Assembly: GCA_000750105.3 (NCBI GenBank)
Contig: JPHH03000009.1
Span: forward strand, 62,001 to 126,000
Source of the DNA: Tolypocladium sp. Sup5 PDA-1
Taxonomy: Eukaryota; Ascomycota; Sordariomycetes; Hypocreales; Ophiocordycipitaceae
DNA length: 64,000 nt
Direction of reading: 5' to 3'
The notes beneath the pieces were generated by a model. It had not been told where the DNA came from, did no database searches, and saw nothing but the letters and a program-made list of their open reading frames with translations. A program made the translations under genes and the position numbers. Within the stretch, counting starts at the first letter, position 1; each line of letters begins with the position of its first letter. Shown here piece after piece: positions 1 to 9,985 of the stretch.

Positions 1-1382
1 GCTGCTGCAAATCCTCCATGGAGCAACGAGCCCTCGAGCTCAAGATCCGCGAGATTGTCGCGCAGAAAATGCTTGTGGATCTAGAAAGAAACCTGGATTT
101 GCTTCTAGGACTGATCGCTTATCTTAGCTGGTTAGCCGCTCAAGTCCCGTTTCCAAATGGTATAGTTCTGACAAGAATCATGACAGGGCCGCTGAGAAGT
201 ATCGGGGAAAGCCACTGCTCAGCGCCTTCTCGAATCTCGCCATGTCATTGCTGTTTGACCTACGGCTTGATAGGAGCTCGCAAGAGATGCCTTGCCGGGA
301 GATCAACGTGTGCAAGGCGTACAGCTTCCCCATCAAGCAGATCGTCCTGGCAGTGAACCGCACCAACGTGGAACGGAGGGCCGTACTGGGATGCTATGTG
401 GTGTCCGCAACGTAAGCAGAAACCCCCCTTTAGTTTAATGATTACTCTAAAACGCGCGGGCGTAGAATCGCTTGGTTCCTCAAGAACAGGCCGGTGGGAT
501 GGACAGCCTATATGGAAGATTGCCTACGACACCTATCAGAACACCCCGAAGCGCCTGGGGATTCTGTGCTGGTGGCTATTGCCAGGCTCTTCAAACTCAT
601 CGAGGACCTGCACTCAGTTTCGACTTGGCGGCAGATTGAGTCCCCGCCAACGCAGTCAACTCCCCCGCAAGCTATCTATGTCAAGGGACTAGGGGCAATG
701 CTGGACGATATTAAGAGAATGACTCCTCCGGAAGTCCTAAACAACAGTAAGTTGGCTGCATATCCTTGAAATCAATCACTAGCTCACCGGAGTAGAAATC
801 GTTATATCCTACTTGTCCATGACAGAAGCATTGATCAATGAGCTGCCGCTGTATCCCCCGGAAAACCCCTCGTCCGTACCCGGTTGCGCCGACTTGGAGA
901 GGGCAGAGTGCTTCTACACATGCCTTCAATCGCTCAAGCGCTGCATCGACAACGCCTTCACATTCACGCCCGAGGAAATATTTAGCCATCCTATGCCCTT
1001 ACATCTACACTTCAGCCGCTGCACACATATCCTTTACCGCCTCTCCCTCATGGACGACCCGGCATGGGACCGCGTCGCCATATCTCGCACCGTCGATCTC
1101 CTAAGTACTGTCGAGCGTTGCGCTGCGCTATATGAAGCCGTCCCGACAGCAGTCGGCCTGGAGACTGACGGGAATGACATCTTCACGAGGGCGGCCGAAG
1201 TATTGAGGGCAACTGTGCCAATGTGGCGCAAGGCACTGGAAGAGTCGGGCGCGATCCCCGGAGCCGCGGCGGCCCATGCCGAGGACGCGGCCGCCGAGGT
1301 GGGACAGGGCGACATGGCGCCGATGGATCTTTCGGCGGATGGGTGGTTTACGGACATTTTTTCGATCTGTGGCACATTTTAG
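1..1382 (+). CDS. Zn2Cys6-type fungal transcription factor, C-terminal part (5' truncated)
   Basis: The gene enters from the left edge. Exons read as <3-130, 187-411, 466-746 and 796-1382; all three introns are GT-AG (49-56 bp) and the frames join exactly. About 406 residues are visible. They contain the segments typical of the regulatory half of fungal C6 regulators: a helical stretch ALELKIREIV...LLLGLIAYLSW, then SAFSNLAMSLLFDLRLDRS, then a C-terminal block ending FTRAAEVLRATVPMWRKALEE. The DNA-binding Zn2Cys6 cluster should lie upstream of the window and is not seen. It is followed at 1929 by an MFS efflux gene on the same strand, which makes it a candidate local regulator, but that is inference. 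The intron at 131-186 was preferred over a 35-bp alternative because it restores YLSW-AAEKYRGKPLL and has a CTGAC branch site. Confidence 0.75.
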
Positions 1383-1928
1383 CGTAGCCTTGTATCACCA
1401 CGGAAATAAATGGCCAGATTCATGTCTTACGCAGAACCTGTCCTCGCTATCTTCGTGACTGTTAGACGGCCAGATTATTGCCCCGAGAAACGAGGTATTG
1501 GGATCCTCTCGGAAGAGAACGGCGGGATTCAAGACGGAGTTCCTACAACACCCCACTGCGCCGTAGGATTGCTTACAAGCTCGCCGACACGGGTTGGCGT
1601 CGAAAATATGAGCGGCGCAGAGTGTGTATAACCCCCTGCTCTGCGGCCGAATGACTGGTGCCGTGGTGACTCCGCCCGGAGTTCGGGTTTCGCGCGGAGT
1701 ACGTTCAGCCTCAGGATCAGATTTGATGCATTGCTGACATTCAACATTGTCAGAATAAATCTACAAGGAATGGGCTGAAGGTGAAATCCAAAAGTCGATC
1801 TTGTTTTGCAGCAGCTGCTCCAGGCTTGTCGAGCTCTCTTCTTCAAGCGATTTTCGGCCACTGCTACGGACTACAGCGAACTTGCAGCGCTAAACGACCT
1901 CCACCCGAGCGTCCATCCGTCGCGCACC
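1383..1928. other. Intergenic region, regulator end to MFS start
   Basis: No coding region supported. It holds the 3' flank of the C6 regulator and the presumed promoter of the MFS gene. No clear TATA box or repeat was seen. Confidence 0.5.
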
Positions 1929-4072
1929 ATGGCCGCCCGCGAGCCAGAAGAGAAGCTGACCGGCTCGTCGTCGACGCCTGACGATGTGACTCTCCAAGAT
2001 GAACCTATGAAAGGCGCAGATGCGACGGAGCCTTCCGCGCCAAACGACGCTCAAGACGACACTACTCAGTTTCTCGGCGGGTTCAAGCTGCTGCTGGTGA
2101 TGGCCGGCGTGACAGTTGTTCTGCTCCTGGCCATGTTGGATGTCTCCATCATTAGCACGGTTGGTTCACAATCTGCTCTTTTGTGTGGAGAGGCCCGTGC
2201 TAATCATCATTTCCCAGGCCATTCCCCAAATCACGAGCGACTTTCACCGGCTCGAGGATGTTGGCTGGTATGTCGGCGCCTATCAACTCGCCAGGTAATA
2301 AGTTATTCATACATAACCGTCCAATTCGGATATTTGACATTCAAGGCTAATACAGTCGCGCAGTGCCACATTCCAACCCCTCACGGGCAAGATGCTCAGC
2401 TATTTCAGCTTAAAGGTTGGACGAGATACGATCTACAATGAGTGTCATGGCTGACATCCCGGATAGTGGACATTCTTGGTCTTCTTCCTCATCTTTGAGG
2501 TTGGCTCGGCCGTCTGCGGCGCGGCTACGTCTTCGACCATGCTCATTATCGGTCGCGCCGTGGCCGGGCTGGGGGCTTCTGGTCTGGTGAATGGAAGTCT
2601 CACCATTATTCAAGGCGCTTGTACGCCCCAGTCACGTCCACGTAAGAGGCATTCTGTATCAGGGAGGTTTGTAGAATGACATGCTAACTTGGTGCTCCAT
2701 CATAGTGTACACTGGCTTAGCCATGGGAGGTATGCCATCCTATCTGCTCCTTGAGTTGGCGTACGTTTGCTGACCTCCCGCGCAGTTGGACAAATCGGCG
2801 TCGTTCTTGGTCCCTTGCTCGGAGGAGTCTTCACACAGCACGTTACTTGGCGCTGGTGTAAGTTTCAGCTCCATTTTCTCTGCAACCCGTCGCTCTGACC
2901 CGCGCATAGGCTTCTACATCAACCTTCCTCTTGGCGGCGTCGCGGGTCTCTTCATGATGCTCGTGAACATCCCCGACCAAACTCCCAAGCAGCCTCCCAC
3001 GCTCCCCTATCTCCGATCGCTGATTCCACACTTCGACCTTACTGGCTTCGCTCTCTTCGCGCCGGCGTCTATCATGCTCCTCCTCGCACTCCAGTTCGGC
3101 GCCGGCGACTATGGGTGGAAGTCGTCCGAGGTCATCGGCTTGTTCTGCGGAGCTGCCGTCGCAGCCGTCGTGTTCGTCTTCTGGGAGCGCCGCATGGGCG
3201 ACGATGCCATGATACCGCTGCCCATGGTGCGGCAGACGGTCGTGTGGGCAAGTTCACTTAACTTTGCCCTGTTGATGTTGTCTGTTATTGTCGGAAGCAA
3301 CTTCATGCCGATTTACCTGCAATCTGTGAAGGGATTGTCGCCGACCATGAGCGGATCGTACATGCTCGCCTCGATTTTGTCGCAGATGCTGTTTATCTTC
3401 CTTTCTGGAGGACTTGGTATGTTGGAAGATAGTATCCCGGGGGAGTTACATGGGCTTACATTACTCAGTGAGCAAGCTCGGCTACTATATCGTTTGGGCG
3501 TTCTTTGCGTCTGCCGTAACGGCCATTGGCTGTGGCCTGGTATCAACATGGGAGCCAGCCACAGGTCTGGGCAAGATCATCGGCTACCAGATACTCCTTG
3601 GTGCCCGTGGCGCAGGCATGCAAATGGTGAGTATCGGATAACAAGTGATGTCAAGTAGAATAATGGCTAATACACTTCTGAACAGGGGGTCATAGCCATT
3701 CAGGCCGCTCTGCCACCCAAAATGGCCGCCGTCGGCAACAGCTTCATTGTCTTTTCTCAGAACATCTTCGGCGCCGTCTTCATAACCGTCGCCAACACCA
3801 TCTTCCAAGAGAGCCTCTCGTCTAACATTGCGTCTAACGTGCCGGGCATCAGCCCAAAGGCGGCCATCGCAGCCGGCGGCAGCGCCGAGGCCGTTCGCGC
3901 ACTGGCTCCTCCAGGGCCACTGCGTGACGGCTTGTTGAAGGCGTATTCAGACAGCTTCGCAAAAGTGTTTTATCTTCTTATCGCGACAAGTTGCGCAGCG
4001 TTCCTGGCATCTTTTGGGATGGGATGGGTAGACCTGAGGACCAAGGCACAGCCTAAAAAAGGGGATGCCTGA
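1929..4072 (+). CDS. MFS multidrug/toxin efflux transporter (DHA type, 14-TM-like)
   Basis: Nine exons: 1929-2159, 2218-2294, 2364-2414, 2467-2641, 2706-2729, 2786-2867, 2910-3416, 3469-3626, 3686-4072; 563 residues in frame across eight GT-AG introns of 42-69 bp. Residues about 1-50 are a hydrophilic acidic N-terminus, then LLVMAGVTVVLLLAMLDVSI starts the first membrane helix. AIPQITSDFHRLEDVGWYVG and SATFQPLTGKMLSYFSLK are the conserved first-loop segments of fungal DHA pumps. GRAVAGLGASGLVNG and VLGPLLGGVFTQHVTWRW-CFYINLPLGG are the motif B/motif C regions. The family exports drugs or secondary metabolites through the plasma membrane by proton antiport (TOXA/AflT-like); the substrate cannot be inferred. 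The ATG at 1929 (CACCATGGC) is chosen as the first in-frame start with good context. A 24-nt exon (2706-2729) is unusually small. Confidence 0.85.
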
Positions 4073-4398
4073 ACATAGAGCGGATCTGGGTTTTTCTACT
4101 CACTAATAATTGGAAGCAGGATCATAAAAAGGCTTTGTACAACTCATAATTAGACACTCTTCTCCCTAGATAGACGCAAATGAGCCATCTTCGCTTTGGA
4201 CATGATACAATAAGTCCAATCGCTCGCAAACGAACGCTCATCTGATGTTCACACTGCTCTCCGGGGCGGGCTTCTCTGAATCAAGTGATTTTCCAGTTTC
4301 ATAAACTTGATGATCGTGGAGCTACATACGACAAGGAAGTACAGAGACGCGGCTGCCCTCGCAAAGCGAGCACAGGTCGCTTTCCCTTGCATGTGTAA
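4073..4398. other. Convergent 3' intergenic region
   Basis: Lies between the 3' ends of the MFS gene (+) and the acidic-tail gene (-). AT-richer than the flanks; no gene or repeat seen. Confidence 0.5.
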
Positions 4399-5583
4399 TT
4401 AAGACACCGGGTTGCCAACATCATCGTCCTCCTCGCCTTCATCTTCCTCGCCCTCGTCCTCGTTGTCTTCGTCCCCGTTGTCTTCGTCCTCGTTGTTTTC
4501 GTCTCCATCCTCCTCCCATTCCTCGGACGACTCCCCTTCCAACGACTCCTCCTCCGAGGTCTCGTCGTCCGTGTCCAGGTACGGAGCATCCACACCATCT
4601 ACCCGGATACTAGGATTGTCGTGTCTCATGGCGCTCACCCCAGGTAGATGCAGCTTCAACTGATCCTCGCCAAACAAATCGCACCGGGCGGATTCCTTGG
4701 CCTTGTCGCTGATGCTGCCACCATTTCGCGCAACCACAGCCTCGGGTCGGAACGAAACGGTCACAATGTAGTAGTCAATCTTGCCTGGCTCCGTCTCATC
4801 TCGAACCCATCTCTGCTTATGCCAGGTACTCGTGCCACACCATCGACTCACCTCGGCGGCTCCACTGGTGGTATCAGCGTAAAGCACGACGCCGTCCGGT
4901 CTCTTGAAGAACCAGCGTTCAGCCATTTGCTTGGCGATGCCGTCGACCTGCTGCTTCTTGCGCTGTAGAGATTCGAGCTCGATGTGGATCTCGCCAACAG
5001 AGTTGGGCATTGCCTCGCAAACTTCCCTGATCCAATGGCCCTCGAATCTCAAGGGCTCGTCGTCTTCCCAGTACCACCAGTCGGCATGTCGAATCGTAAG
5101 CGTTATTGCACGCGGACGCAAGAACGGGGTCCTGAGAAGGGACGCCAGACCGCCCTCTTCCAACTTATACATCTGTGCAAAGACGCGCAGCCTACCAATC
5201 TCGGCCGCATCCTCGCTCTGCAGCTCGGCGATCTGCCGGAGACATCGCCGGAGCCGGTGGCGGCTGGATCCGGGCGGCGCTCGGTGCGGGACCGTGACCC
5301 AGTGTAATTGCTCCTTGAGGGTGAAGGGCATGTGCCAACTCTCTCTGTAGATGGCTCGACAGGTGCGAAGGAGTTGGGTATCGGTCCTGCGAGGCGAAAA
5401 GTAGGACGGCCGCGTATAGCACGTTTCGGCGGCATATTGCTTCTCCGGGTTCGGGTCCGGGTAGTCGGTCAGGGCCAAGGCGAATATCTGGTTGCGCACT
5501 TCGCCTGGCAGCACGCCGAAGAGTGGCGATTCATGCTGTGGCGCCGCGGGGCCGCAAAGGATTTGGCGATGAGCCTCGTTCAT
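4399..5583 (-). CDS. 2EXR/F-box-like hypothetical protein with acidic C-terminal tail
   Basis: Single-exon 394-residue ORF. Residues about 19-75 (SPLFGVLPGEVRNQIFALAL ... LLRTCRAIYRES) match the leucine-rich F-box-like/2EXR opening (LPxEvRnxIfxxaL ... llxtCrxIyxE) common in large fungal families. The middle (residues about 90-280) has no recognised catalytic motif. The last ~60 residues are almost entirely Glu/Asp with Asn and Gly, giving a long CT/GA-rich DNA stretch at 4420-4560. Function unknown; F-box-like fungal proteins of this type are lineage-expanded and mostly uncharacterised. It could be a substrate receptor, but no direct evidence is visible. Confidence 0.7.
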   Translation of the reverse strand: MNEAHRQILCGPAAPQHESPLFGVLPGEVRNQIFALALTDYPDPNPEKQYAAETCYTRPSYFSPRRTDTQLLRTCRAIYRESWHMPFTLKEQLHWVTVPHRAPPGSSRHRLRRCLRQIAELQSEDAAEIGRLRVFAQMYKLEEGGLASLLRTPFLRPRAITLTIRHADWWYWEDDEPLRFEGHWIREVCEAMPNSVGEIHIELESLQRKKQQVDGIAKQMAERWFFKRPDGVVLYADTTSGAAEVSRWCGTSTWHKQRWVRDETEPGKIDYYIVTVSFRPEAVVARNGGSISDKAKESARCDLFGEDQLKLHLPGVSAMRHDNPSIRVDGVDAPYLDTDDETSEEESLEGESSEEWEEDGDENNEDEDNGDEDNEDEGEEDEGEEDDDVGNPVS

Positions 5584-5956
5584 TTTCCGGTTTCTTCTTC
5601 TTTGTGAAGACGGTCCGTCGAGTGTGACAGATGAAAGAATGACAAGGTCAGCCAGCGACTATATACTCGTAGATTGGCGCCATAACCGCCTGATGATTCC
5701 AGGCTGCAGAAGGCAGCATTGTGCTACACGACCGACTGTTGGATGGTTGCCTGGGCCATCTGCCGTTCATGTCATCAGCCCCCTTTTCTCACGCTGCAGA
5801 GATATTAATATCCGGCTCATCCACGGTCGCGCGATTGGCCAGAGCGCAGGAACAATCACGTCCCCAAAGGCAAGGCACAGACTCGTCAGTCATTTATCCG
5901 TAATCCGTACATAAAACTACAAAACGCATGCTGCTTCGCGCTTGACGCTCCTCTCG
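5584..5956. other. Intergenic, promoter of the acidic-tail gene
   Basis: Upstream region of the 2EXR-like gene and 3' flank of the aminotransferase. No gene supported. Confidence 0.45.
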
Positions 5957-7543
5957 TTACAAAAACAGCGCCTCCTGCGACTCAATCGCCTCCCGCAGCA
6001 CCCGGCAGATGACCCGGACCTGCTCCTCCGTCACCGTGTACGGCGGCGCCAGCAGCACGTGGTCGCCCCGCACGCCGTCCGCCGTCCCGGCCCCGGGGTA
6101 CACGGCGACGCCGCGCTGGAACGCCGCCTGCTGCACCCTCGGCCCGAAGCCGACGGCCGGCTCAAACGTCTCCTTGGTCGCGCCGTCGCGCACGAACTCG
6201 ACGGCCCAGAAGAGCCCGCGCCCGCGCACGTCGCCCACGGACGCGCAGCCCGCCAGCTCGGCGCGCAGCATCCGGCCCATGGCCTCGCCCACGCGCGCGC
6301 AGCGGCCGACGAGCCCGTCGCGGCGCACAATCTGCTGCACGGCCAGCGCGGCCGCGCACGACGCCGGGTGCGCCTGGTACGTGTGCCCGTTGTTGAACGA
6401 GCCGGTGCCCTGGCGCAGCCCGTCGAGCACCTTGCCGTGGATGTACACGGCCGCGATGGTCGCGTAGCCGCCGCCCAGCCCCTTGGCCGCCGTCACCATG
6501 TCCGGCTCGATGCCCTCCTGCTCGAACGCGAAGAAGGTCCCCGTCCGGCCCGTGCCGCACATGATCTCGTCCAGGATCAGCAGGATGCCGTACTTGTCGC
6601 ACAGCGCGCGCACGCCCCGGAAGTACCCCGCCGGCGCCGTCACGCACCCCGCCGTCGCGCCGAGCACCGTCTCCGCGATGAACGCCACCACCGTCTCCGG
6701 CCCGACGCGCCGGAACTCGTCGTCCAGCTCCGCCACCAGCCGCGCCGCGAACTCGCCCTCCGTCTCGCCCGCGCGCATGTACCGGTACGCGTACGGCGGC
6801 GACACGTGCGACACGTGCGGGTACGCGAGGCCCTCGAACGGCAGCTTGCGCGCCAGGTTGGCCGACACGGACATGCAGCCGAGCGTGTTGCCGTGGTAGC
6901 TCTGCGCGCGGCTCACAAAGTGCACGCGCCGTGGTTCCCTGCGCTCCCAGTGGTACTGCCGCGCGAGCTTGAGCGCCGACTCGACGGCCTCGCTGCCGCT
7001 GCCGACGAAGAGCGCCTTCTCCAGGCCGTGCGGGCTGCCGCCGAGGACGTGGCTGGCGAGGCCCTCGGCCGCCGCGCTGGTGTAGGCGTGCGTGTGCACG
7101 TAGCTGACCTTGCGCGCCTGCGCGACCAGCGCCTCGGCCACGGCGGCGTTGCCGTGCCCGATGATGGCGACGGCCGCGCCCGCGCAGGCGTCGATGATGG
7201 TCTGCCCGTTGGCGAGGTGCAGGTAGATGCCCGAGCCGTACTCGACCATGGCCGGCTGCGCGGCGAGCGAGCGGTGCAGGAGGTGGGATTCTGCGCCTCC
7301 CTCGGTGCTCGTGGTATTGTTCGTGGAGAAACTCGTATTCGTGGAAGATGTGTATGTGTCTCTGCGTTCGGCCTCCGTCAAAGCCCACGGGCTATCGTCC
7401 CGGCGTGGAGCCAGCTTGCACTCGGCGTGCGAACATGATGCCGGTGGACGCCGCGTAACCACACGGTCTATGATCCAACGACCCCCAAGGTCTACGCATG
7501 ATATCCAATGCTGCACACGAGAAGAGAGCGAGGAGGGATCCAT
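5957..7543 (-). CDS. Class III PLP-dependent aminotransferase
   Basis: Single-exon ORF of 528 residues. Conserved class III (omega/4-aminobutyrate-type) features in order: SHLLHRSLAAQP (about 86-97), GxGIYLHLANGQTIIDACAG, AIIGHGN, the phosphate-binding LFVGSGSEAVESALKLARQY, SYHGNTLGCMSVS, the cofactor Asp in LLILDEIMCGTGRTG, the PLP-lysine region TAAKGLGGGYATIAAVY and NNGHTYQAHPASCAAAL. It probably transfers an amino group from an omega- or alpha-amino acid to a keto acid in the cytosol or mitochondrion; the substrate is unknown. The first ~80 residues are unusual for the family and Ser/Thr-rich, so the true start may use an unseen 5' exon; ATG 7543 has good context (CAATGG). Its promoter (7544-8259) is shared with a divergent transporter. 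Strong third-position GC makes large spurious antisense ORFs here. Confidence 0.85.
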   Translation of the reverse strand: MDPSSLSSRVQHWISCVDLGGRWIIDRVVTRRPPASCSHAECKLAPRRDDSPWALTEAERRDTYTSSTNTSFSTNNTTSTEGGAESHLLHRSLAAQPAMVEYGSGIYLHLANGQTIIDACAGAAVAIIGHGNAAVAEALVAQARKVSYVHTHAYTSAAAEGLASHVLGGSPHGLEKALFVGSGSEAVESALKLARQYHWERREPRRVHFVSRAQSYHGNTLGCMSVSANLARKLPFEGLAYPHVSHVSPPYAYRYMRAGETEGEFAARLVAELDDEFRRVGPETVVAFIAETVLGATAGCVTAPAGYFRGVRALCDKYGILLILDEIMCGTGRTGTFFAFEQEGIEPDMVTAAKGLGGGYATIAAVYIHGKVLDGLRQGTGSFNNGHTYQAHPASCAAALAVQQIVRRDGLVGRCARVGEAMGRMLRAELAGCASVGDVRGRGLFWAVEFVRDGATKETFEPAVGFGPRVQQAAFQRGVAVYPGAGTADGVRGDHVLLAPPYTVTEEQVRVICRVLREAIESQEALFL

Positions 7544-8259
7544 TGCGGCGTGAGGGATATACCCACGAGCCCGTCCTCGGGAGCCGTCGGCGGCCTCGTC
7601 GAGGTTAAGTAGTACATCACTCCGCCGTGGATAAGTAGCTCACATTTCCCTTCTTCCCATCGCGCCCCATTCACGGTGGATTGTTTCTTCCCTATTGCCC
7701 GTATCCACGGGGCTTGACTCTGGCCCGGCTCTGCTATTCTCTTGTTTGCTGTTGCCTATTGAGTGCGTCCCGGTCCACTTACACGCAGAGTGGCGTTGGG
7801 TGCACGGGTAGCCAAGCAGGAGAACACGACTCGGGTACGACTCGGGTACGTACTCCGTACCTTGTGAATCGTCCAACCCCACGATGCTTACAGACTACTA
7901 TGGCTTCGGGGTTTGGACCAACACCAAGCTATTCGTACCAACGATGCAAACAGCTTCAGGGCTTTCGCCCAACAACCAACGATGAATACGGCGTCGGGTG
8001 TGGGACCAACACTACAATGTCTTCAGCTTCGGGTTTGGCCCCGCCCACCACGGAATCCGCCATGTTCACGATCGTCGGGTTTGAACTTCAGAACCGAGAA
8101 CCGGGCTGCTGGGTTTTTTTACGAAAGTGGAATTAATAGAGTAATAGCAGTGGGACGCACACATTACGATGAGATACAAATACGAGTGTCGTTGAAAACG
8201 ACGATCATCCATGGTTGCCAATGTCATTGCTGTCGCTGAAGTCTGTGCTGCGAGCGACA
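7544..8259. promoter_or_regulatory. Divergent promoter of aminotransferase and MFS transporter
   Basis: 716 bp between two divergent starts. The word TCGGGTTTG occurs at 8029-8037 and 8075-8083, with near copies TTCGGGGTTTGG at 7905-7916 and TCGGGTGTG at about 7994-8002. The same 9-mer occurs twice in front of the Zn2Cys6 gene at 12257. It contains a CGG triplet, the usual core recognised by Zn2Cys6 proteins, so these are candidate sites for that regulator. This is inference from word sharing only. A short direct repeat (GACTCGGGTAC, twice) lies at about 7829-7850. Confidence 0.5.
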
Positions 8260-9775
8260 ATGGCGGCGCCTCAACTAGACCACGGCACGGCCGCAACAGA
8301 GGCCTCGTGCTTCCCCCCGGACCCCGAAAAGCACAGCGGCGGCACCGAAACACCCCCCGAGTTCCCCCCAAAAGAGGCTGAATATGACGACGCACAGGCC
8401 GACGGCTGGCGCGGCTGGGTCGTCGTCGCCGCCGCCGCCTGCTCGCTCTTCGTCTTCCAGGGCGTCATCTACTCCTGGGGCATCCTGCAGGCCGAAATCG
8501 CCGACACGACGGGCGCGTCGCTCACCTCGCTGACCTTTGTCGGCTCGCTGGCCACGTCCTTTATGTGCTCCATCTGCATCTTCGTCGGGAAGGCGATCCG
8601 CCGCTTCGGCTACCGCAAGACGGCGCTCGCGGGCGCCGTGCTGCTGGGCCTGGGCGAGTTTCTGTCGAGCTGGGTGGTGGGCCACCTCGGGGCATTGTTC
8701 GTGACGCACGGCATCTTGTTTGGTGTGGGCGGCGGCTTGACGATTCTGGTGCGTTCCCTCCCGTCCTTTGCAGCCCATATGACGTGTCCGAGCTAATCCG
8801 AGCAGCCGTGCTCGACGGCCCCTCTCAAGTGGTTTCGAAAGCACCGCGGCCTCGCAACTGGCGTCGTCTTTGGCGGTGGCAGTCTCGGCGCTGCCGTCAT
8901 GGGCATCGCCACCGACCGGCTCGTCCAACAGGTAGGCGTCCCATGGACGTTTCGAATCCTGGGCTTCCTGCTGTGGGCTGTGTGCCTCCCGGCGGCTTGC
9001 TGTATAAGACAGCCAGCCTCCTCAGGCTCCTCTATTCCTCCAATACAATGGTATGATAGATCTGCCTCATCACCTCTCCGCGGCTCCACCATCAGAGCTG
9101 ACAGACGCTATAGGCATCGCTGGCGGGACTCCGAGTTCCTCGTCATGCTCGTCGGCTCGGCAATCGCCTGCTTCCCGCTCTTCATCCCCCCGTACTTTAT
9201 CCCCATCTTCGCCCGTTCCATAAGCGACTCCTCCTCCACCATCATCATCGCCTTGTCCATCTGGAACGTGGCGTCAACTGTTGGCCGCATCTTTGCCGGC
9301 TTCACTGCGGACTCGTTCCTCGGCCCCATCAACAGCTTGATCATCTCCCTGCTGTTCTGTGGCATCAGCGCCTTGGCCATCTGGCCTTTTGCGTCCACGG
9401 TAGGCATACTGTGTCTGTTCGCCGTGATCAACGGGATAGGATGCGGTTCCTTCTTCAGCCTGTTCCCCACAGTCGTTGGCGCCGTGTTTGGTGCAGAAAA
9501 CACCATGGGCGTACTGCCGATTATGTGGGGGAGCTGGTTCTTTGGCTTCTTTTTCGTAAGTCAGCCATCGTCAGGACGGCCCAGCGGAGGCCTTGCTGAC
9601 AAAGGTCTAGGGAACACCTATAGCGTCGCGTCTTTATACGTTGGCAGGCACCGGAGCCGACGTCAGCCAGTACAGGCCGGCAGCTTATTATGCCGGAGCA
9701 GCGTCCATGGTCGGCATGGTGTTCATCATCATTCTCCGTTTCATGCGCGCCAAAAAGCTTCTCACACGCGTGTAA
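8260..9775 (+). CDS. MFS transporter, monocarboxylate (MCT) type
   Basis: Exons 8260-8748, 8806-9050, 9114-9555, 9611-9775; 446 residues. The start at 8260 (GACAATGGCG) gives a hydrophilic N-terminus of ~45 residues; an in-frame ATG at 8221 would add 13. Typical MCT-family blocks: GWRGWVVVAAAACSLFVFQG (helix 1), SLTFVGSLATSFMCSICI, GIGCGSFFSLFPTVV, NTMGVLPIMWGSWFFGFFF-GTPIAS and the C-terminal YRPAAYYAGAASMVGMVF. The family moves monocarboxylates or related small acids across the plasma membrane. Intron 9051-9113 is 63 bp and free of stops in frame, so retention would add 21 residues; splicing is preferred because it restores IQWHRWRDSEFLV. Divergent from the aminotransferase, which suggests uptake or export of its substrate or product. 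Confidence 0.85.
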
Positions 9776-9856
9776 GCGTCGGCGCAGGATGATGCGGCAC
9801 GTCACATCAACTTACAAAAAAGTATCTCGTTCGACTGGCTAGGCTACTTGTCAGTC

Positions 9857-9960
9857 TCATGCATTGGTTTGGAGTTGGATGGTCACACATTGACTTAGAG
9901 TTGGGCACTCACGCATTGACTTGGAGTTGGATACTCATGCATTGGCTCGGAGTTTGAAAA
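9857..9960. repeat. 26-bp tandem repeat, four copies
   Basis: Copies start at 9857, 9883, 9909 and 9935, exactly 26 bp apart, with the core TCAYGCATTGRCTTGGAGTT and a few substitutions per copy. It sits between the convergent 3' ends of the MFS transporter and the Zn2Cys6 gene. Confidence 0.85.
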
Positions 9961-9985
9961 GTGGAAGTATAGACCTTACCTCATA

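Noticed and set aside
5942..7438. 498-residue + strand ORF over the aminotransferase
   Set aside because: Arg/Ala/His/Pro-rich translation with no motif; an antisense shadow of a high-GC gene on the minus strand.
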